Shown: positions 17,898-28,001, numbered from the stretch's first letter. The stretch is DNA of 64,000 bases from Enterococcus sp. DIV1094 (GCF_017316305.2 NZ_CP147250.1:744001-808000); one strand, 5' to 3'. Notes: generated by a model not told the origin, from the sequence alone. Numbers and translations are program-made.

Positions 17898-18320
17898 TTA
17901 CTTACCTACTAAATGATACAATAACTGGCTTTGTTCCGGTTGTGTCAACAACCAATTTGTAAATAATAGATCTTCATCTGATTTTCTTTGACAGATCGCT
18001 TGATAATAGGCTTCGGAACTGAATTGAATCTCTTCATAAATTTGATTAAAATCTCTCTCTTCCCCTTTATAAAGCAAATAGAAGAGTATCGTACTTAATT
18101 TGCTATCGATTGACAGCAACTCTTTTTTGTAACGAATGTAATTTTCAGCTTTTAAATTGGATACGATCTCTTTTGCTTCCTTCGCATAAAAATGATAGAC
18201 AATATAGAGAGATTTCCTGATATAATAATTTTTCTGGATTTTCATCAAATGGACGGTTGATAAATCGTTATCCTGCAAATCTTCTACTAGATCTTCAACA
18301 TTTAGTTCCCACAAAAACAT
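17898..18320 (-). CDS. Hypothetical protein next to an Mga-type regulator
   Basis: 140 aa from ATG 18320 (GAGGAGG 7 nt upstream). Helical, charged, rich in Tyr/Leu/Glu, no signal peptide or membrane segment. No family recognised. It is transcribed in the same direction as the Mga-type regulator upstream, from which it is separated by a terminator, and is convergent with vanS. Confidence 0.6.
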   Translation of the reverse strand: MFLWELNVEDLVEDLQDNDLSTVHLMKIQKNYYIRKSLYIVYHFYAKEAKEIVSNLKAENYIRYKKELLSIDSKLSTILFYLLYKGEERDFNQIYEEIQFSSEAYYQAICQRKSDEDLLFTNWLLTQPEQSQLLYHLVGK

Positions 18321-18436
18321 CTTATTTCCTCCTCGACTTCGCATAACTTTATTGCATTATATTTTTATTATAAATAAAGCTTTCTAAGTCGAAGAATCAA
18401 CAAAAAGATCATTTCTCTTCTATTTTGAGACTGACA

Positions 18437-18468
18437 GGTAAAAACCACCTAGTTTTCACTAGATGGTC
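18437..18468 (-). terminator. Terminator of the Mga-type regulator gene
   Basis: GACCATCTAG, 6-nt loop, CTAGGTGGTTTTT on the minus strand, overlapping the stop codon of the regulator. Confidence 0.65.
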
Positions 18469-19979
18469 TTATCCTCACTAATATCTCTTTTCAAACGTTC
18501 GGCTTGTAGCTTGAAAAGCTTTTTGCTGATTTTTTGCCGATCAAAAGGTGTTCCCATGCTTGAAATGACAAATTCTTCTTCATAATTGTCACTCTCTAGC
18601 AACCCAGGTACGTTGACTACCACTAAATCGTACACATGATTTTCTTGGTAACGTTCCACGCGCACATCATGCTCTCTTGAAAGATCCAGTTGCATCCGTT
18701 CAATCACCATCAACTCCATTAATGGGTCTGTAAACAGTAATACACCGATGCGCATCGGAGAGTCTATCAATGAATGTTCATGGTAGATATAGAGCATGTA
18801 TTTGTGGAATACAAACTCTTCATTGTCTTTCAGATAGGTTTTTTCAAAATCTTCACTCATACATAATGAAGCCACCCATTGACGAATCACCACTTCCTTG
18901 TAATTGTAGTGTTGATAATAGTCAAGTAAAGTAGAATCTACATGAAAGAGATAACCTTTAAAAAATAATGCGCGATGATGACAATTAAAAACATAGTACA
19001 AGTAAAAAATGATATTTGTAGGTGTTGTTTCCTGTTCACATTGGATTAAGCGATTGCCGGAAACGCTATCCATTTTTTTGATTGATTGACCAACGATATC
19101 GTCACGTTCCATAGCGTAACGAACAATTTCTTTGGTCTTTTCGGAAGAAAAAGGCATTGTAAAAAAGGTTAAATTGAATAAATAAGTGCTTATTTTATCA
19201 ATTTCCTTTAATTCAATATTAAACAGCTTAAAAAATTTAACGATGATTTCTGTAAATTCTTTATAATAATAATTATTATTTAAATAGGTAATAATAAAAG
19301 GGGGAATTTCTCCTAGTTCTCGATCCTTTTTCCTATTTTTTAACAAATTCGTGAACCACAAAGTTAGCCTGGCTTTTTGCATCGAATCTAAATCAGCACG
19401 ATAATAAGTTTCTAAGCGCTTAAATAAGCGCTCAAATTGATTATGCTCTTGTGAGCGATAAATTAAAAATTGTTCAGGAAAAATATTTTGATAAAAAATC
19501 TGTTCAAAATAACGTAATTGCAATTCTTTCCCTTTCAACTGATTATCTTTGACCTGGATATCAAATTGTTGTAACACTTCATTGATTCGCTTGATCCTGC
19601 GATATAAATCGGCTCTACTAATCAATAATTCGCTAATAAGGTATTCAGCCTGTACAACCGTTTTTTCTAAGTACTCTCGGACAATCAAAAAGTTTATTGA
19701 TGTTGCCGCATAGATACTAACAATTTGCCCTAGACTTAAATATCCCTTTTCCGTCAGGGTATACATACTAGTTTTCTTTTTGTACTGTACTAAGTCATTA
19801 TGAAAATGGTTGCGTAAGCGAAAATTAATCGAATCGACAATTTTAGTTAATACATTGTTAGATACCGCTAAAATATCCAGTAAAGTTTCTCTATCTACTT
19901 GACCGTCATGAATATACAACTCATCTAAGAAACGAATTTCTCGCAGCTCATAATTATCCAACAATTGATCTTTTATCAC
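18459..19979 (-). CDS. Mga-family transcriptional regulator (intact)
   Basis: 506 aa. N-terminal winged HTH (about 10-75) and a second HTH region (ISRADLYRRIKRINEVL, near 125) are followed by PRD-like and EIIB-like segments, the layout of Mga/AtxA virulence regulators. A close paralogue with a premature stop lies at 35704-37206. Both lie inside the WxL island, making this the leading candidate activator for the shared promoter element; no direct evidence. Monocistronic. Confidence 0.82.
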   Translation of the reverse strand: MIKDQLLDNYELREIRFLDELYIHDGQVDRETLLDILAVSNNVLTKIVDSINFRLRNHFHNDLVQYKKKTSMYTLTEKGYLSLGQIVSIYAATSINFLIVREYLEKTVVQAEYLISELLISRADLYRRIKRINEVLQQFDIQVKDNQLKGKELQLRYFEQIFYQNIFPEQFLIYRSQEHNQFERLFKRLETYYRADLDSMQKARLTLWFTNLLKNRKKDRELGEIPPFIITYLNNNYYYKEFTEIIVKFFKLFNIELKEIDKISTYLFNLTFFTMPFSSEKTKEIVRYAMERDDIVGQSIKKMDSVSGNRLIQCEQETTPTNIIFYLYYVFNCHHRALFFKGYLFHVDSTLLDYYQHYNYKEVVIRQWVASLCMSEDFEKTYLKDNEEFVFHKYMLYIYHEHSLIDSPMRIGVLLFTDPLMELMVIERMQLDLSREHDVRVERYQENHVYDLVVVNVPGLLESDNYEEEFVISSMGTPFDRQKISKKLFKLQAERLKRDISEDKTI

Positions 19980-20090
19980 TTCAGCTACACTCCTTTTAAC
20001 AATTCTCTATTAAGTAAATAGTAACACTCCTACAAAACTGACTCGAATAATCTGTTTGTGATTGTCATGATTACATTTATTGGTAGAAAT

Positions 20091-20141
20091 AAAGCCAAAG
20101 AATCTGAAAAAGGAGAACTAATTTTCAGATTCTTTGGCTTT
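20091..20141. terminator. Terminator of the WxL/DUF916 operon
   Basis: A perfect 20-bp stem, AAAGCCAAAGAATCTGAAAA and its complement, with an 11-nt loop, 54 nt past the last WxL gene. Confidence 0.8.
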
Positions 20142-20194
20142 ATATGTTACGTAATATTAACACAATACTGTTATTATATCTTGTTCGATATAGG

Positions 20195-20908
20195 TTAAGC
20201 AGGTGTATCTAATAAATCCCAAGTAACGGTTGCCTCAAACTCCCCAGTGTACTGGTTTGCAGGAGCTTTTAGATGAATATCATCTTTTGTCCAAGTATCC
20301 GCCCAAACACCCATACCTTGGTCTTTTTGTGCAGTAAACAATTCATTTACATTATTATCAGCAGTTAATGTTACAGCATTAGCAGTTGGCTGATTTTGTG
20401 TTGGAACGTTTGCATCAGTCGTTTTTACATCCCCAGCAGGTAATACTAATTCAGCGCCATTCAACGTATTTGAACTACCTGAGTCTTTAAATTCTGATAA
20501 TGATACGTTTACTTTCCAGCCATCACCTTTCCCACGTACATCACGGATTTCAACACCATATCCAGCATCAATCGTTGCTGATGGATTGTTAGGATCTGCT
20601 ACTTGATTTGTTGGATTTACGTCAATGGCAGAGCCATTCAATTTGATCGTGCCGAAATCAAAATGAGAAGCATAGGCCAATCCTAATGAACCAGCTGGCT
20701 GAAGTACATCACCAGGATCAACTGGATCAATCAAAATAGGTGGTTGAGTATCAGGATCATTAGGATCCACGCCTCCTCCTTCAATAATTTCTGCTGTAAC
20801 AGCTGTATCATGATTATCTGCTTGTGCGGCAAAAACGTTCAATCCGCCTGTTGCTAAAGTAGATGCTAAAGTTGCAACAACTAAACTTGTACCCATTAAT
20901 TTTTTCAT
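20195..20908 (-). CDS. WxL-domain surface protein (operon gene 4)
   Basis: 237 aa from MKKLMGTS (GAGG upstream). Signal peptide ends LNVFAAQAD. The WxL domain includes LGLAYASHFDFGTI, GDGWKVNVSL and the terminal TWDLLD; the first motif is WKV, a tolerated variant. It is a peptidoglycan-bound surface protein expected to work with the DUF916 protein encoded just upstream. Highly similar in layout to 6385-7086. E. faecium homologues are called Swp proteins. Confidence 0.9.
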   Translation of the reverse strand: MKKLMGTSLVVATLASTLATGGLNVFAAQADNHDTAVTAEIIEGGGVDPNDPDTQPPILIDPVDPGDVLQPAGSLGLAYASHFDFGTIKLNGSAIDVNPTNQVADPNNPSATIDAGYGVEIRDVRGKGDGWKVNVSLSEFKDSGSSNTLNGAELVLPAGDVKTTDANVPTQNQPTANAVTLTADNNVNELFTAQKDQGMGVWADTWTKDDIHLKAPANQYTGEFEATVTWDLLDTPA

Positions 20909-20961
20909 TATAGTATCCTCTTTCTTATCTTTACTCATTTCATATTAGGTTTTGATTTTTC

Positions 20962-21984
20962 TTATTTATCCTTCTCTTCATTGCTTTTACTTTTCCTACG
21001 CATGTATAAAAAGAATAAGATAAACGCGAGAATCAATGCGATGATCACTCCAGATAAAATATAGAGCAATGTATTATCTGTTTTCTTCAATTCTACCGCT
21101 TCGTCGTTTAATTTTTTCACTTCTTTACTTTTGATAGTAAAATCTTTCGTGAAGTCCCATTCACCTGAATCAGAGCCTACGTGCATTTTCAAGGTGTAAG
21201 TTCCAGGTTGTAGCTGTTCGTTGTCCCAGTTGATTGGAAAATCAAAATTCGTATTCGGTGCAACATTCATGTTTTCTTTTTTAGTTGTATGCAACACGTC
21301 TTTACTATTTTTCTTATAAACTTTTGCATCCACAGAAACTTTACGCAAAATAGTTGACGTACTATTTTGGAGATTAGCCGCAACAGCTGTACGATAATTG
21401 ACAAGAGTCGGCTTTACATCTTTTAAATTCATCACCGGTTTGACTATTTCCATGTCTTCCCGAATTTGAAGTCCAAGAACGTAGGAATACAGATTTTCAA
21501 TCGTTACACTTTGCTTTTTGCTTTTTTTCGCTTCACTCTCTTTAGAAATATGGATTCCACCTAAAATAGTCCCAGCAATTTTTTCTTTTGGCATTTTTAG
21601 ATGAAAGGAGACTTTCTTCGTTTCCCCTGGAGAGAAATCCACTTTTTGTTGATTATTTGTTATTAGTTTCTCCACTGGATACTTTAAACTCTCATCCGTC
21701 TTTTTGCCATGTTGCGAATAATCGATCACACCATTTTGGTTCGTCATGGCATTATTGACCTCTAAATGAATCGTTTCTTTTTTGTCCGAACGATTAGATA
21801 CGGTCACTGTGATGTCTTGCTCCGCACCAGGTGCCATTTTCAAATCAAAATAACTTAGATTTTCACCAATTTGATTCTCAGGAATATCTGCTTTGACAGA
21901 GTAATTCATATCATCTGCTAAAGCGTTTTGTCCACCCAATAAAGTCAAGCCTACAGTTGCTAAAAGTAAAAGGTATTTTCTCAT
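20962..21984 (-). CDS. WxL-interacting protein (DUF916/DUF3324) with C-terminal anchor
   Basis: 340 aa: signal peptide to about residue 23, DUF916 (about 25-145, with YFDLKMAPGAEQDITV), DUF3324 (about 155-295), one membrane helix near 305-328 and a basic cytoplasmic tail. This family binds both WxL proteins and peptidoglycan and holds the complex at the cell surface. It is the only DUF916 gene in the window, although four WxL proteins are present, so it may serve several of them. Confidence 0.92.
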   Translation of the reverse strand: MRKYLLLLATVGLTLLGGQNALADDMNYSVKADIPENQIGENLSYFDLKMAPGAEQDITVTVSNRSDKKETIHLEVNNAMTNQNGVIDYSQHGKKTDESLKYPVEKLITNNQQKVDFSPGETKKVSFHLKMPKEKIAGTILGGIHISKESEAKKSKKQSVTIENLYSYVLGLQIREDMEIVKPVMNLKDVKPTLVNYRTAVAANLQNSTSTILRKVSVDAKVYKKNSKDVLHTTKKENMNVAPNTNFDFPINWDNEQLQPGTYTLKMHVGSDSGEWDFTKDFTIKSKEVKKLNDEAVELKKTDNTLLYILSGVIIALILAFILFFLYMRRKSKSNEEKDK

Positions 21985-22027
21985 GTATTCCTATCATTCC
22001 TTTATTTTTATTTTACGTCAGCACGAA

Positions 22028-22726
22028 TTATGGTGCACTGACTAAGTTCCATTCAATGGTACTCGTATAGTCCACACCATTTTCAGCAGAACCTGCTGGG
22101 ACTTTCAATGTTACGTCTGATGCTGCATATTTATCTACCCATGTACCTTGTCCTGAATCAGGTGCTGCTGTCATCACGTCAACGGCTGTACTACTTCCAT
22201 CTAATACTACATCGCTAACTGTTGGTGCAGCAGAGTTATTTCCAGTAGTTGTTACAGTAGTACCGTTGTTTAATGACAACTCTGTACCACGTAACACAAC
22301 GTTTTGTGCATCTGCGTCTTGTCCTGTAAATGGTGAAGCTGTCGCTGACAATCTCCATCCAGCTTTTTTATCTCCACGAGTATCTGTTACTTGGATACGT
22401 GGTGTTGTATTTTTTGCTTCATAAACTGCATTAGCACCTGAGATTTTTTGCTCACCAAATGAAAGATTTGAAACGTAGTCAATTGATAATGGCCCTACTT
22501 CTCCAGTACCACCATTTCCTGGATCTTCAGGATCGGTACCTGGATCTGGATTATCTGGATTATCTGGATCTACTGGCGGAGTAACACCGTCTCCTGGCAA
22601 GAATTTAATTGTTGCATTAGAAGTAGCATTTGAGTCTGTGGCATCTGCAAATGCACTCACTCCTGTAGTTGCAATTCCTCCTAATGATAAAAGTAAAGCT
22701 GAATATAGAGCGATTTTATTTTTCAT
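22028..22726 (-). CDS. WxL-domain surface protein (operon gene 2)
   Basis: 232 aa, signal peptide ending SAFADA, a Pro/Asp/Gly-rich linker (VDPDNPDNPDPGTDPEDPG) and a WxL domain with IDYVSNLSFGEQ, KAGWRLSATA and a C-terminal IEWNLVSAP. Overlaps the preceding LPxTG gene by 11 nt, so translation is coupled. Confidence 0.9.
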   Translation of the reverse strand: MKNKIALYSALLLSLGGIATTGVSAFADATDSNATSNATIKFLPGDGVTPPVDPDNPDNPDPGTDPEDPGNGGTGEVGPLSIDYVSNLSFGEQKISGANAVYEAKNTTPRIQVTDTRGDKKAGWRLSATASPFTGQDADAQNVVLRGTELSLNNGTTVTTTGNNSAAPTVSDVVLDGSSTAVDVMTAAPDSGQGTWVDKYAASDVTLKVPAGSAENGVDYTSTIEWNLVSAP

Positions 22727-23069
22727 GTAGTTTTCCTCCGATAATTTGAATTCTTTTCATAAAAGTATATAGCGCACCGCTTACTAGCAGTACTCCTAAC
22801 CAAAACATTGAAACATGACTGATTGTATTTGTTTTAGGTAATGTTCCTTGAGACATTTTTCCTCCAGAAACAGAACCGTCGTCACCTGGTATTTCAATGT
22901 TAGGCTGTGATTGGTTGATATCCCCCGAACTCCAACTTCCATCGTAGCCGTTAAAGTAAATCCCCGCATGGGAAGTATGCGCACTTGACGCTGCTTCCAC
23001 AGTGCCTCCTACCATAAACAAGCTACATACGAAGAATAAAGTGAGTAAGAACTTTTTTTTCTTTTTCAT
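22716..23069 (-). CDS. Small LPxTG-type cell-wall protein, first gene of the WxL operon
   Basis: 117 aa from MKKKKKFLL (AGGAGG upstream). Signal peptide ends VEAASS, a short Gly/Ser/Asp domain follows, then the sorting signal LPKTN, a hydrophobic helix and a basic tail. N in place of G in the motif is a known sortase-tolerated variant. Small LPxTG proteins of this type (CscD-like) usually accompany DUF916 and WxL genes in lactic bacteria. Confidence 0.85.
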   Translation of the reverse strand: MKKKKKFLLTLFFVCSLFMVGGTVEAASSAHTSHAGIYFNGYDGSWSSGDINQSQPNIEIPGDDGSVSGGKMSQGTLPKTNTISHVSMFWLGVLLVSGALYTFMKRIQIIGGKLHEK

Positions 23070-23164
23070 CTTCTCCCTTCCTCCTATATTTACTTGATGA
23101 TTCAACGGGTAAAATAATTCGTTAAATCTATCAGTTATCACAAGCAACTTTTTGTTACAACTTG

Positions 23165-23229
23165 ATATTACAGTGTTTCCTCTATGTTAAAGTCTCAAAA
23201 ATAGCTGGCATTATTTATTAAATTGATAC
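23165..23229 (-). promoter_or_regulatory. Shared surface-regulon promoter, copy B
   Basis: Minus strand: GTATC (23225-23229), 27 nt, TGAGAC (23192-23197), 21 nt, TAATAT -10 (23165-23170), about 95 nt before the operon start. The rest of 23070-23400 holds no credible gene. Confidence 0.75.
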
Positions 23230-23402
23230 AAGACAGCCGCCGCCTTGCCATTATTGTTTGCACGCGACTTAATATCAAAAATCACCTGTTATAGTACATG
23301 TTTTGATACCCTAAAAAGTTATTTGCTTTTATTTTTAGTGACTATTTATGTAAGAATGTTTAATGTTAGCATTCCATCCATCAAAAAACTCAAGTTAAAA
23401 AA

Positions 23403-23437
23403 AGCGTCCTAGAAGTGAATTACTTCTAGAACACCCT
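23403..23437 (-). terminator. Terminator after the 23517-24086 gene
   Basis: AGGGTGTTCTAGAAGT, 5-nt loop, ACTTCTAGGACGCT then T-run on the minus strand. Confidence 0.7.
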
Positions 23438-23516
23438 CTTTATAACAAATTCTTATTTTTATCTGACATCTTCATAAAGTAAACTAAAGAAAATTTTCTT
23501 TTTTTATAGTTATATA

Positions 23517-24086
23517 CTATGGTAATTTCACTGACATACTTACTTGCGCCAACTTGATTTCATTTGTACCCCTGACTACAATTCCTTTATTCTTATAAAT
23601 CCCTAATTCATCTGGTTCGTCAAAATTAAATTCTCCTGACAATTCATGCCAGTTGCCATCAGCAATCAATTCAACATTCGCACCTGGAATACCATCCAAG
23701 CCGTAAATATCACCAGCTAACATATATTGACCCAAATGAATAGCGACTGGTTCATTCGAAGGATTTAATTGATAAATAACCGAATATTTATAGTCATGAT
23801 TAGCAATCATCGAGCCTTTTTGTCCCAATGAAATTTGGTTATTGATTGCAGTCACTCGGATGGCATTCTCTTGTTTTTCGATTTTTTGACCTAAAGCTTG
23901 TGCGCCATTCCAGTTCGATAAATCATTGAACGTTGGATCGACTAAAGCTGATTCCCAACCTTTCACCTGGGATTGGGTTTCACTTACTGGCATAGTGTCA
24001 GCCAAACTGGTTGTTGCTATACCTAAGCCAAGACCCCCTAACATCAATGTACTACATGCGAGTGTTATCATTTTTTTTGTATTCAA
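23517..24086 (-). CDS. Secreted protein with possible carbohydrate-binding fold
   Basis: 189 aa, signal peptide ending TTSLADT. The mature part (VDPTFNDLSNWNGAQAL, GNWHELSGEFNF) resembles jelly-roll carbohydrate-binding modules; similar segments occur in the 1035-aa WxL protein upstream. No anchor. It has its own copy of the shared promoter element and its own terminator. Confidence 0.6.
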   Translation of the reverse strand: MNTKKMITLACSTLMLGGLGLGIATTSLADTMPVSETQSQVKGWESALVDPTFNDLSNWNGAQALGQKIEKQENAIRVTAINNQISLGQKGSMIANHDYKYSVIYQLNPSNEPVAIHLGQYMLAGDIYGLDGIPGANVELIADGNWHELSGEFNFDEPDELGIYKNKGIVVRGTNEIKLAQVSMSVKLP

Positions 24087-24136
24087 CTTTTTTCTCCTTT
24101 GTACTATTTTTTTAGGAAAGCGCCTTCCTATCTTTT

Positions 24137-24201
24137 ATAGTAGATGTGATTCGCATCAAAAAGGTCTCAATAGCCGCTGTCTTTTTGTTTTTTTTGATAC
24201 C
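24137..24201 (-). promoter_or_regulatory. Shared surface-regulon promoter, copy C
   Basis: Minus strand: GTATC (24196-24200), 26 nt, TGAGAC (24164-24169), 21 nt, TACTAT -10 (24137-24142), 50 nt before the start codon. Confidence 0.75.
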
Positions 24202-24272
24202 ATTTATTCATGAAATGTTAATTTTCACAATTTGCCGCTTGCATTGAAAGCTTTCAAGTAATTCCAATCAAA

Positions 24273-24303
24273 AAGGGCTCAGGATAAATAATCCTGAGCC
24301 CTT
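24273..24303 (-). terminator. Terminator of the large WxL gene
   Basis: AAGGGCTCAGGAT, 5-nt loop, ATCCTGAGCCCTT followed by T on the minus strand. Confidence 0.8.
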
Positions 24304-24381
24304 CCTATCTTATTTCTGCTTCGATTGATTTTAGATGAAGCTCTAATTTGCACTCAACAACACTACTTGTCGAAGAGCTTT

Positions 24382-27300
24382 TTAAGGAGCTTGTTCCAAA
24401 GTCCAATTGATGGTCCCTTGGTAATTTTCAGCTTTCATACTTGTTGGATCAACAGCAAATAATATCCCTTTATCTTCTTGCCAATTAATAATTGGATCTA
24501 CTTTTTGTTCATCCCCTTGAGCAATCAATACTGTTGCTGCTAAAGATGACTCATTCCCTAAATCGTCCACATAAACTGTAGCATCTTTGTATTTGGCATG
24601 ACTCGTCTCTCCAACCATTTCTTCAGCTTTTGCTTTTACTTGCCATTTTACTTTTTTCGAATTATCGATTGTTATCTGCCAATTTTTATCTGTTCGTTTC
24701 GCATATTCCTTATCGTCTGATAAAGCTTGCTTATCATAGGTTAAAATATCTGGTACGTTGAAACTCAATTCACTTGGTTCAACTGTCACCGTAATTGTTT
24801 TTTCTGTTGTATTCTTATCACTGTCGGTTGCCCAATAGACAACTTTATATGTTCCTGGTTTTGAAGTATCCACTGTATTTTCGTGGACTGTCACTGGAAC
24901 TGTTCCATCTTCTTTATCAGTAGCCGAAACCCCATCTAATGGGTCGAAAGTTGAGTTTTGCGCAATCGTTTTATCAACTGCTTGAATGACAGGCTTCTCA
25001 CCAATTTGTTCATTCGTAAATACTACTTTATCAATTAAATTTCCCACGGAATTATTTCCAGAACTAGTGCTTACAGCTTCAAACTGGAATCGAGTAACAG
25101 TCTGTCCATCAGGGATTTTATACACGCCTGAATATTCTGTCCAAGTTGTGCCCGTTTTCATTGTCTGGATATCTTCCATTTTGCCATTTGGTACGCCAAA
25201 TTTTACTTTAGCTACATCTTCCCCATCGCGTCCACGATGATAAACGCTCCAACGAACAATCGATCCTGGCTTTGTTTGAACATCTTGGTATAACGCGCCG
25301 ACGTCGCTAGCATTTAACTCAGCCCATTGTTGCCCATCAGGTGCTGGACCATAACGCGTAATATTTTGTAACTCTATCGTGTGATCTGCAGCGGTCGTTT
25401 GCCACTCTAAGTCAGGCGTTCCTTCAGCAAATGTCTGTCCGCGGTTTGCGCCACTAATTAGAGGTTTTTCAAAACTACCATTTTTCAATTCAATAAGATC
25501 AGAGGGTTGGGAGACATTTACTGTGATTTCTTTTGTCGAAACTGTAGACTGATCATCTTCCCCTATTACTTCAAACGTATTCGCTCCAACAGACAATTTA
25601 TCGGCTGGTATCGTTAACGAATATTTATTGTGTTGATTGGCCGGAGTAGACGTAAAATTTGTGCTATCAATCGACGTTGCCTCGCCTTTTTTCTTAATAC
25701 TTACTGATTGCATAGCTGTAGCTGTATTGGACCAAATTTCCCCTGTAGTTTGCACACTTTCGCCTTTTTCAATATCAAACGTGTCTTTGTCTACAGTTAA
25801 ATCTAAAGTATGTGCTGGTTTGGGAGGCATTACAACCATAAATATATTTTCCTCTTTTGTGGGGTTTACACTATCTTCTGCCCTAACCGTGTACTGATAG
25901 GTTTTTCCTACACTTAACTTCTCTGTAGGTACCGATAAGCTATAATCTCGCTTCTCACCTAACGGAACATTAGAAAACAAATTATAATCAATGTTGTTTC
26001 CCACTGGATCTCCTTTTAACCTAACCGAAACCATAAAATTCTGCAACCCTGTATCCGATACTTGCCCTTTAATCTGCAGGTCCTCTCCTTGAGGAACTTG
26101 GTAGATAGCACCGTTATTATCCACCGACAAATCAATAGTCCCTGCTGGTTTAGGGGTTACCGTCACCGGCATATCTATTTTCGTTTGTAAATTTCCACTA
26201 TCTTTAACAGAATAGGAGACTTTATACTGCCCAGGTTTACTTGTATCTACATTATTGGATTCAACCACAATCTTGTTTGTTAAATCCCCATCTTCAGTGT
26301 CTGTTGCAGTAACGTTCCATTTGCTTGGTGCTGGATCAAAAGTACTTCCTTGTGCTACAGAAGGGGAGGGGCTTGGCAAATGAATGACAGGGGGGGTATT
26401 TGGGTTACCCACTGTGACAGCAATTGTTTTTCTTGTTGTCCATCCCCCACTGTCTGTCACAGAATAAGTAACAGAATAGCTTCCCTCTTTACTAGTGTCC
26501 ACGTCATTATGAACAACGTTTGCCTCCGTTAAAGTAATTGGCCCGTCATCTGCATCCGTTGCGGTTACTCCCTCCAACGGATCAAAGGTAGCATTTAATG
26601 CCAGACGTCGGTCTGAGGCATTAATCACCGGTGCGGCTGTATTTACTGGTGGATTTAAGTCTTGTTTTAAACTGAAACCAGTAAACTCAGGAGGGTTCCA
26701 GCGGTCTCCTTTTTTCCCTCTAATTATAATTCTCATTTTAGTCATACCTTGGGGAACGACAAATTCAACTCTCTTCCACACATTGTTTCCCAAAGGCGGT
26801 GTAAATGCGTCCACTACCGAAAAATCCTCTAAGTTATCACTTACAGGTCCTGCATATACAATGAAGTCCTTTGAGACTCTAATCCCAGTAGTATAGAAGT
26901 TACCAAAAGACAGGGTGCTACCTGGCGTAACCGATACATCTTGATATATCATGGTGTTTGTTGTTGTAGAGAAGATCATTAACCTCATACTTTCTTTAGT
27001 GTCATTTCCTGGTGGCCATTGCACGGCCGTGCTATTCATGTGATACCCACCTGCTAGAGGAGTCCACCCTGGTATAGTATTAGGGATGGTAGTACCGCCC
27101 CAGTCAAAAAACTTTGGATTTTCAAACAATTCTGGACCCAAATTCTCATCAGCTATAGGAGCTGAAGACGGTAGGTTTTGGGCAGTGGACACTTGGTTCT
27201 TTGAATTTTGTTTCTCCAACTCACTAGGTTTTCCAGGTGATACGGGTGATATATTTAATGGATTACTCGTGTCAATAGGACTACTAGCTTCAGGTTTAGA

Positions 27301-27489
27301 TGATGATTCTTTATTGTCTTTTGAAGCGCTAGTATTGGTTGGATTTTGTGCCGGCTTGTCTTCTTTTTTTATTGCAGCGTTAGTAGTCGTGGTCAATTCT
27401 GTTGTCTCTTGAGCAAAACTTAACATTGGAGTCATTACTTGCAAGAATAAACTACCAAGCAATAAACTCGAAACCCACTTTTTTTTCAT
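24382..27489 (-). CDS. Large multidomain WxL surface protein
   Basis: 1035 aa. Signal peptide to about 26; Ser/Thr/Asn-rich linker to about 115; a carbohydrate-binding-like domain (ELFENPKFFDWGGTTIPNTI, 118-270); bacterial Ig-like DUF5011 modules (for example ATDADDGPITL, ATDTEDGDLTN) and related Ig modules (about 280-665); a second binding-like domain (IELKNGSFEKPLISGANRG, about 668-830); another DUF5011; then a C-terminal WxL domain (KNWQITID, INWTLEQAP). It fits the large WxL proteins (Lwp) of E. faecium. Probably binds host or wall glycans while the WxL domain holds peptidoglycan. Confidence 0.85.
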   Translation of the reverse strand: MKKKWVSSLLLGSLFLQVMTPMLSFAQETTELTTTTNAAIKKEDKPAQNPTNTSASKDNKESSSKPEASSPIDTSNPLNISPVSPGKPSELEKQNSKNQVSTAQNLPSSAPIADENLGPELFENPKFFDWGGTTIPNTIPGWTPLAGGYHMNSTAVQWPPGNDTKESMRLMIFSTTTNTMIYQDVSVTPGSTLSFGNFYTTGIRVSKDFIVYAGPVSDNLEDFSVVDAFTPPLGNNVWKRVEFVVPQGMTKMRIIIRGKKGDRWNPPEFTGFSLKQDLNPPVNTAAPVINASDRRLALNATFDPLEGVTATDADDGPITLTEANVVHNDVDTSKEGSYSVTYSVTDSGGWTTRKTIAVTVGNPNTPPVIHLPSPSPSVAQGSTFDPAPSKWNVTATDTEDGDLTNKIVVESNNVDTSKPGQYKVSYSVKDSGNLQTKIDMPVTVTPKPAGTIDLSVDNNGAIYQVPQGEDLQIKGQVSDTGLQNFMVSVRLKGDPVGNNIDYNLFSNVPLGEKRDYSLSVPTEKLSVGKTYQYTVRAEDSVNPTKEENIFMVVMPPKPAHTLDLTVDKDTFDIEKGESVQTTGEIWSNTATAMQSVSIKKKGEATSIDSTNFTSTPANQHNKYSLTIPADKLSVGANTFEVIGEDDQSTVSTKEITVNVSQPSDLIELKNGSFEKPLISGANRGQTFAEGTPDLEWQTTAADHTIELQNITRYGPAPDGQQWAELNASDVGALYQDVQTKPGSIVRWSVYHRGRDGEDVAKVKFGVPNGKMEDIQTMKTGTTWTEYSGVYKIPDGQTVTRFQFEAVSTSSGNNSVGNLIDKVVFTNEQIGEKPVIQAVDKTIAQNSTFDPLDGVSATDKEDGTVPVTVHENTVDTSKPGTYKVVYWATDSDKNTTEKTITVTVEPSELSFNVPDILTYDKQALSDDKEYAKRTDKNWQITIDNSKKVKWQVKAKAEEMVGETSHAKYKDATVYVDDLGNESSLAATVLIAQGDEQKVDPIINWQEDKGILFAVDPTSMKAENYQGTINWTLEQAP

Positions 27490-27801
27490 TCATTGACTCC
27501 TCCTTCATTGTACATTTTCCATAAAACTTTTGCAGTGATTCGTTTGATCTTTTCTGTAACAGATTGTTGTTTGCGTCATTCCCATCGAAAAAAACTTCAC
27601 TGCTAACATATATGTTCAAGATAATAATCGAAGCATTCATTATATTGTTGGTCTTTGAAAATCGTTGTTCATTCATGTAACAAAAACATTGCTCGTGACT
27701 TCTTCTTTTTTAGCCAACACATTTTCGATACCCTCAGTGTCACGCTTCATTATCCAAACATTCATAGTGTAGAAAATAAACATCTTCCTACCCATATCCC
27801 A

Positions 27802-27866
27802 ATATTACATAAATTTTTCTTTCTAACAGTCTCAATTCGAATGGGATTCGACTTGGTTTTTGCGAC
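27802..27866 (-). promoter_or_regulatory. Partial copy of the surface-regulon promoter upstream of the large WxL gene
   Basis: Minus strand: TGAGAC (27829-27834), exactly 21 nt, TAATAT (27802-27807). At the GTATC position there is only GTCGC (three of five). It lies about 310 nt before the start, so a long leader would be needed. I see no other feature in 27490-28000. Confidence 0.4.
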
Positions 27867-28001
27867 TACTAATTATCTGAAATGGATGCTACCCAGTGTT
27901 TCTCTTTATATGTACACGAAAAATAATTAACTATCAAAAAAAGAACTTAGACTTTTTTCATCACTTCATTCAACAACACTATATAATTTCTTCACAAATC
28001 A

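Noticed and set aside
27695..27731. GATACC with GTGACT 26 nt away, upstream of the 1035-aa WxL gene, as a shared-promoter copy
   Set aside because: The TGAGAC hexamer matches poorly and there is no -10 at 21 nt. The site at 27802-27866 is the better, though partial, candidate.
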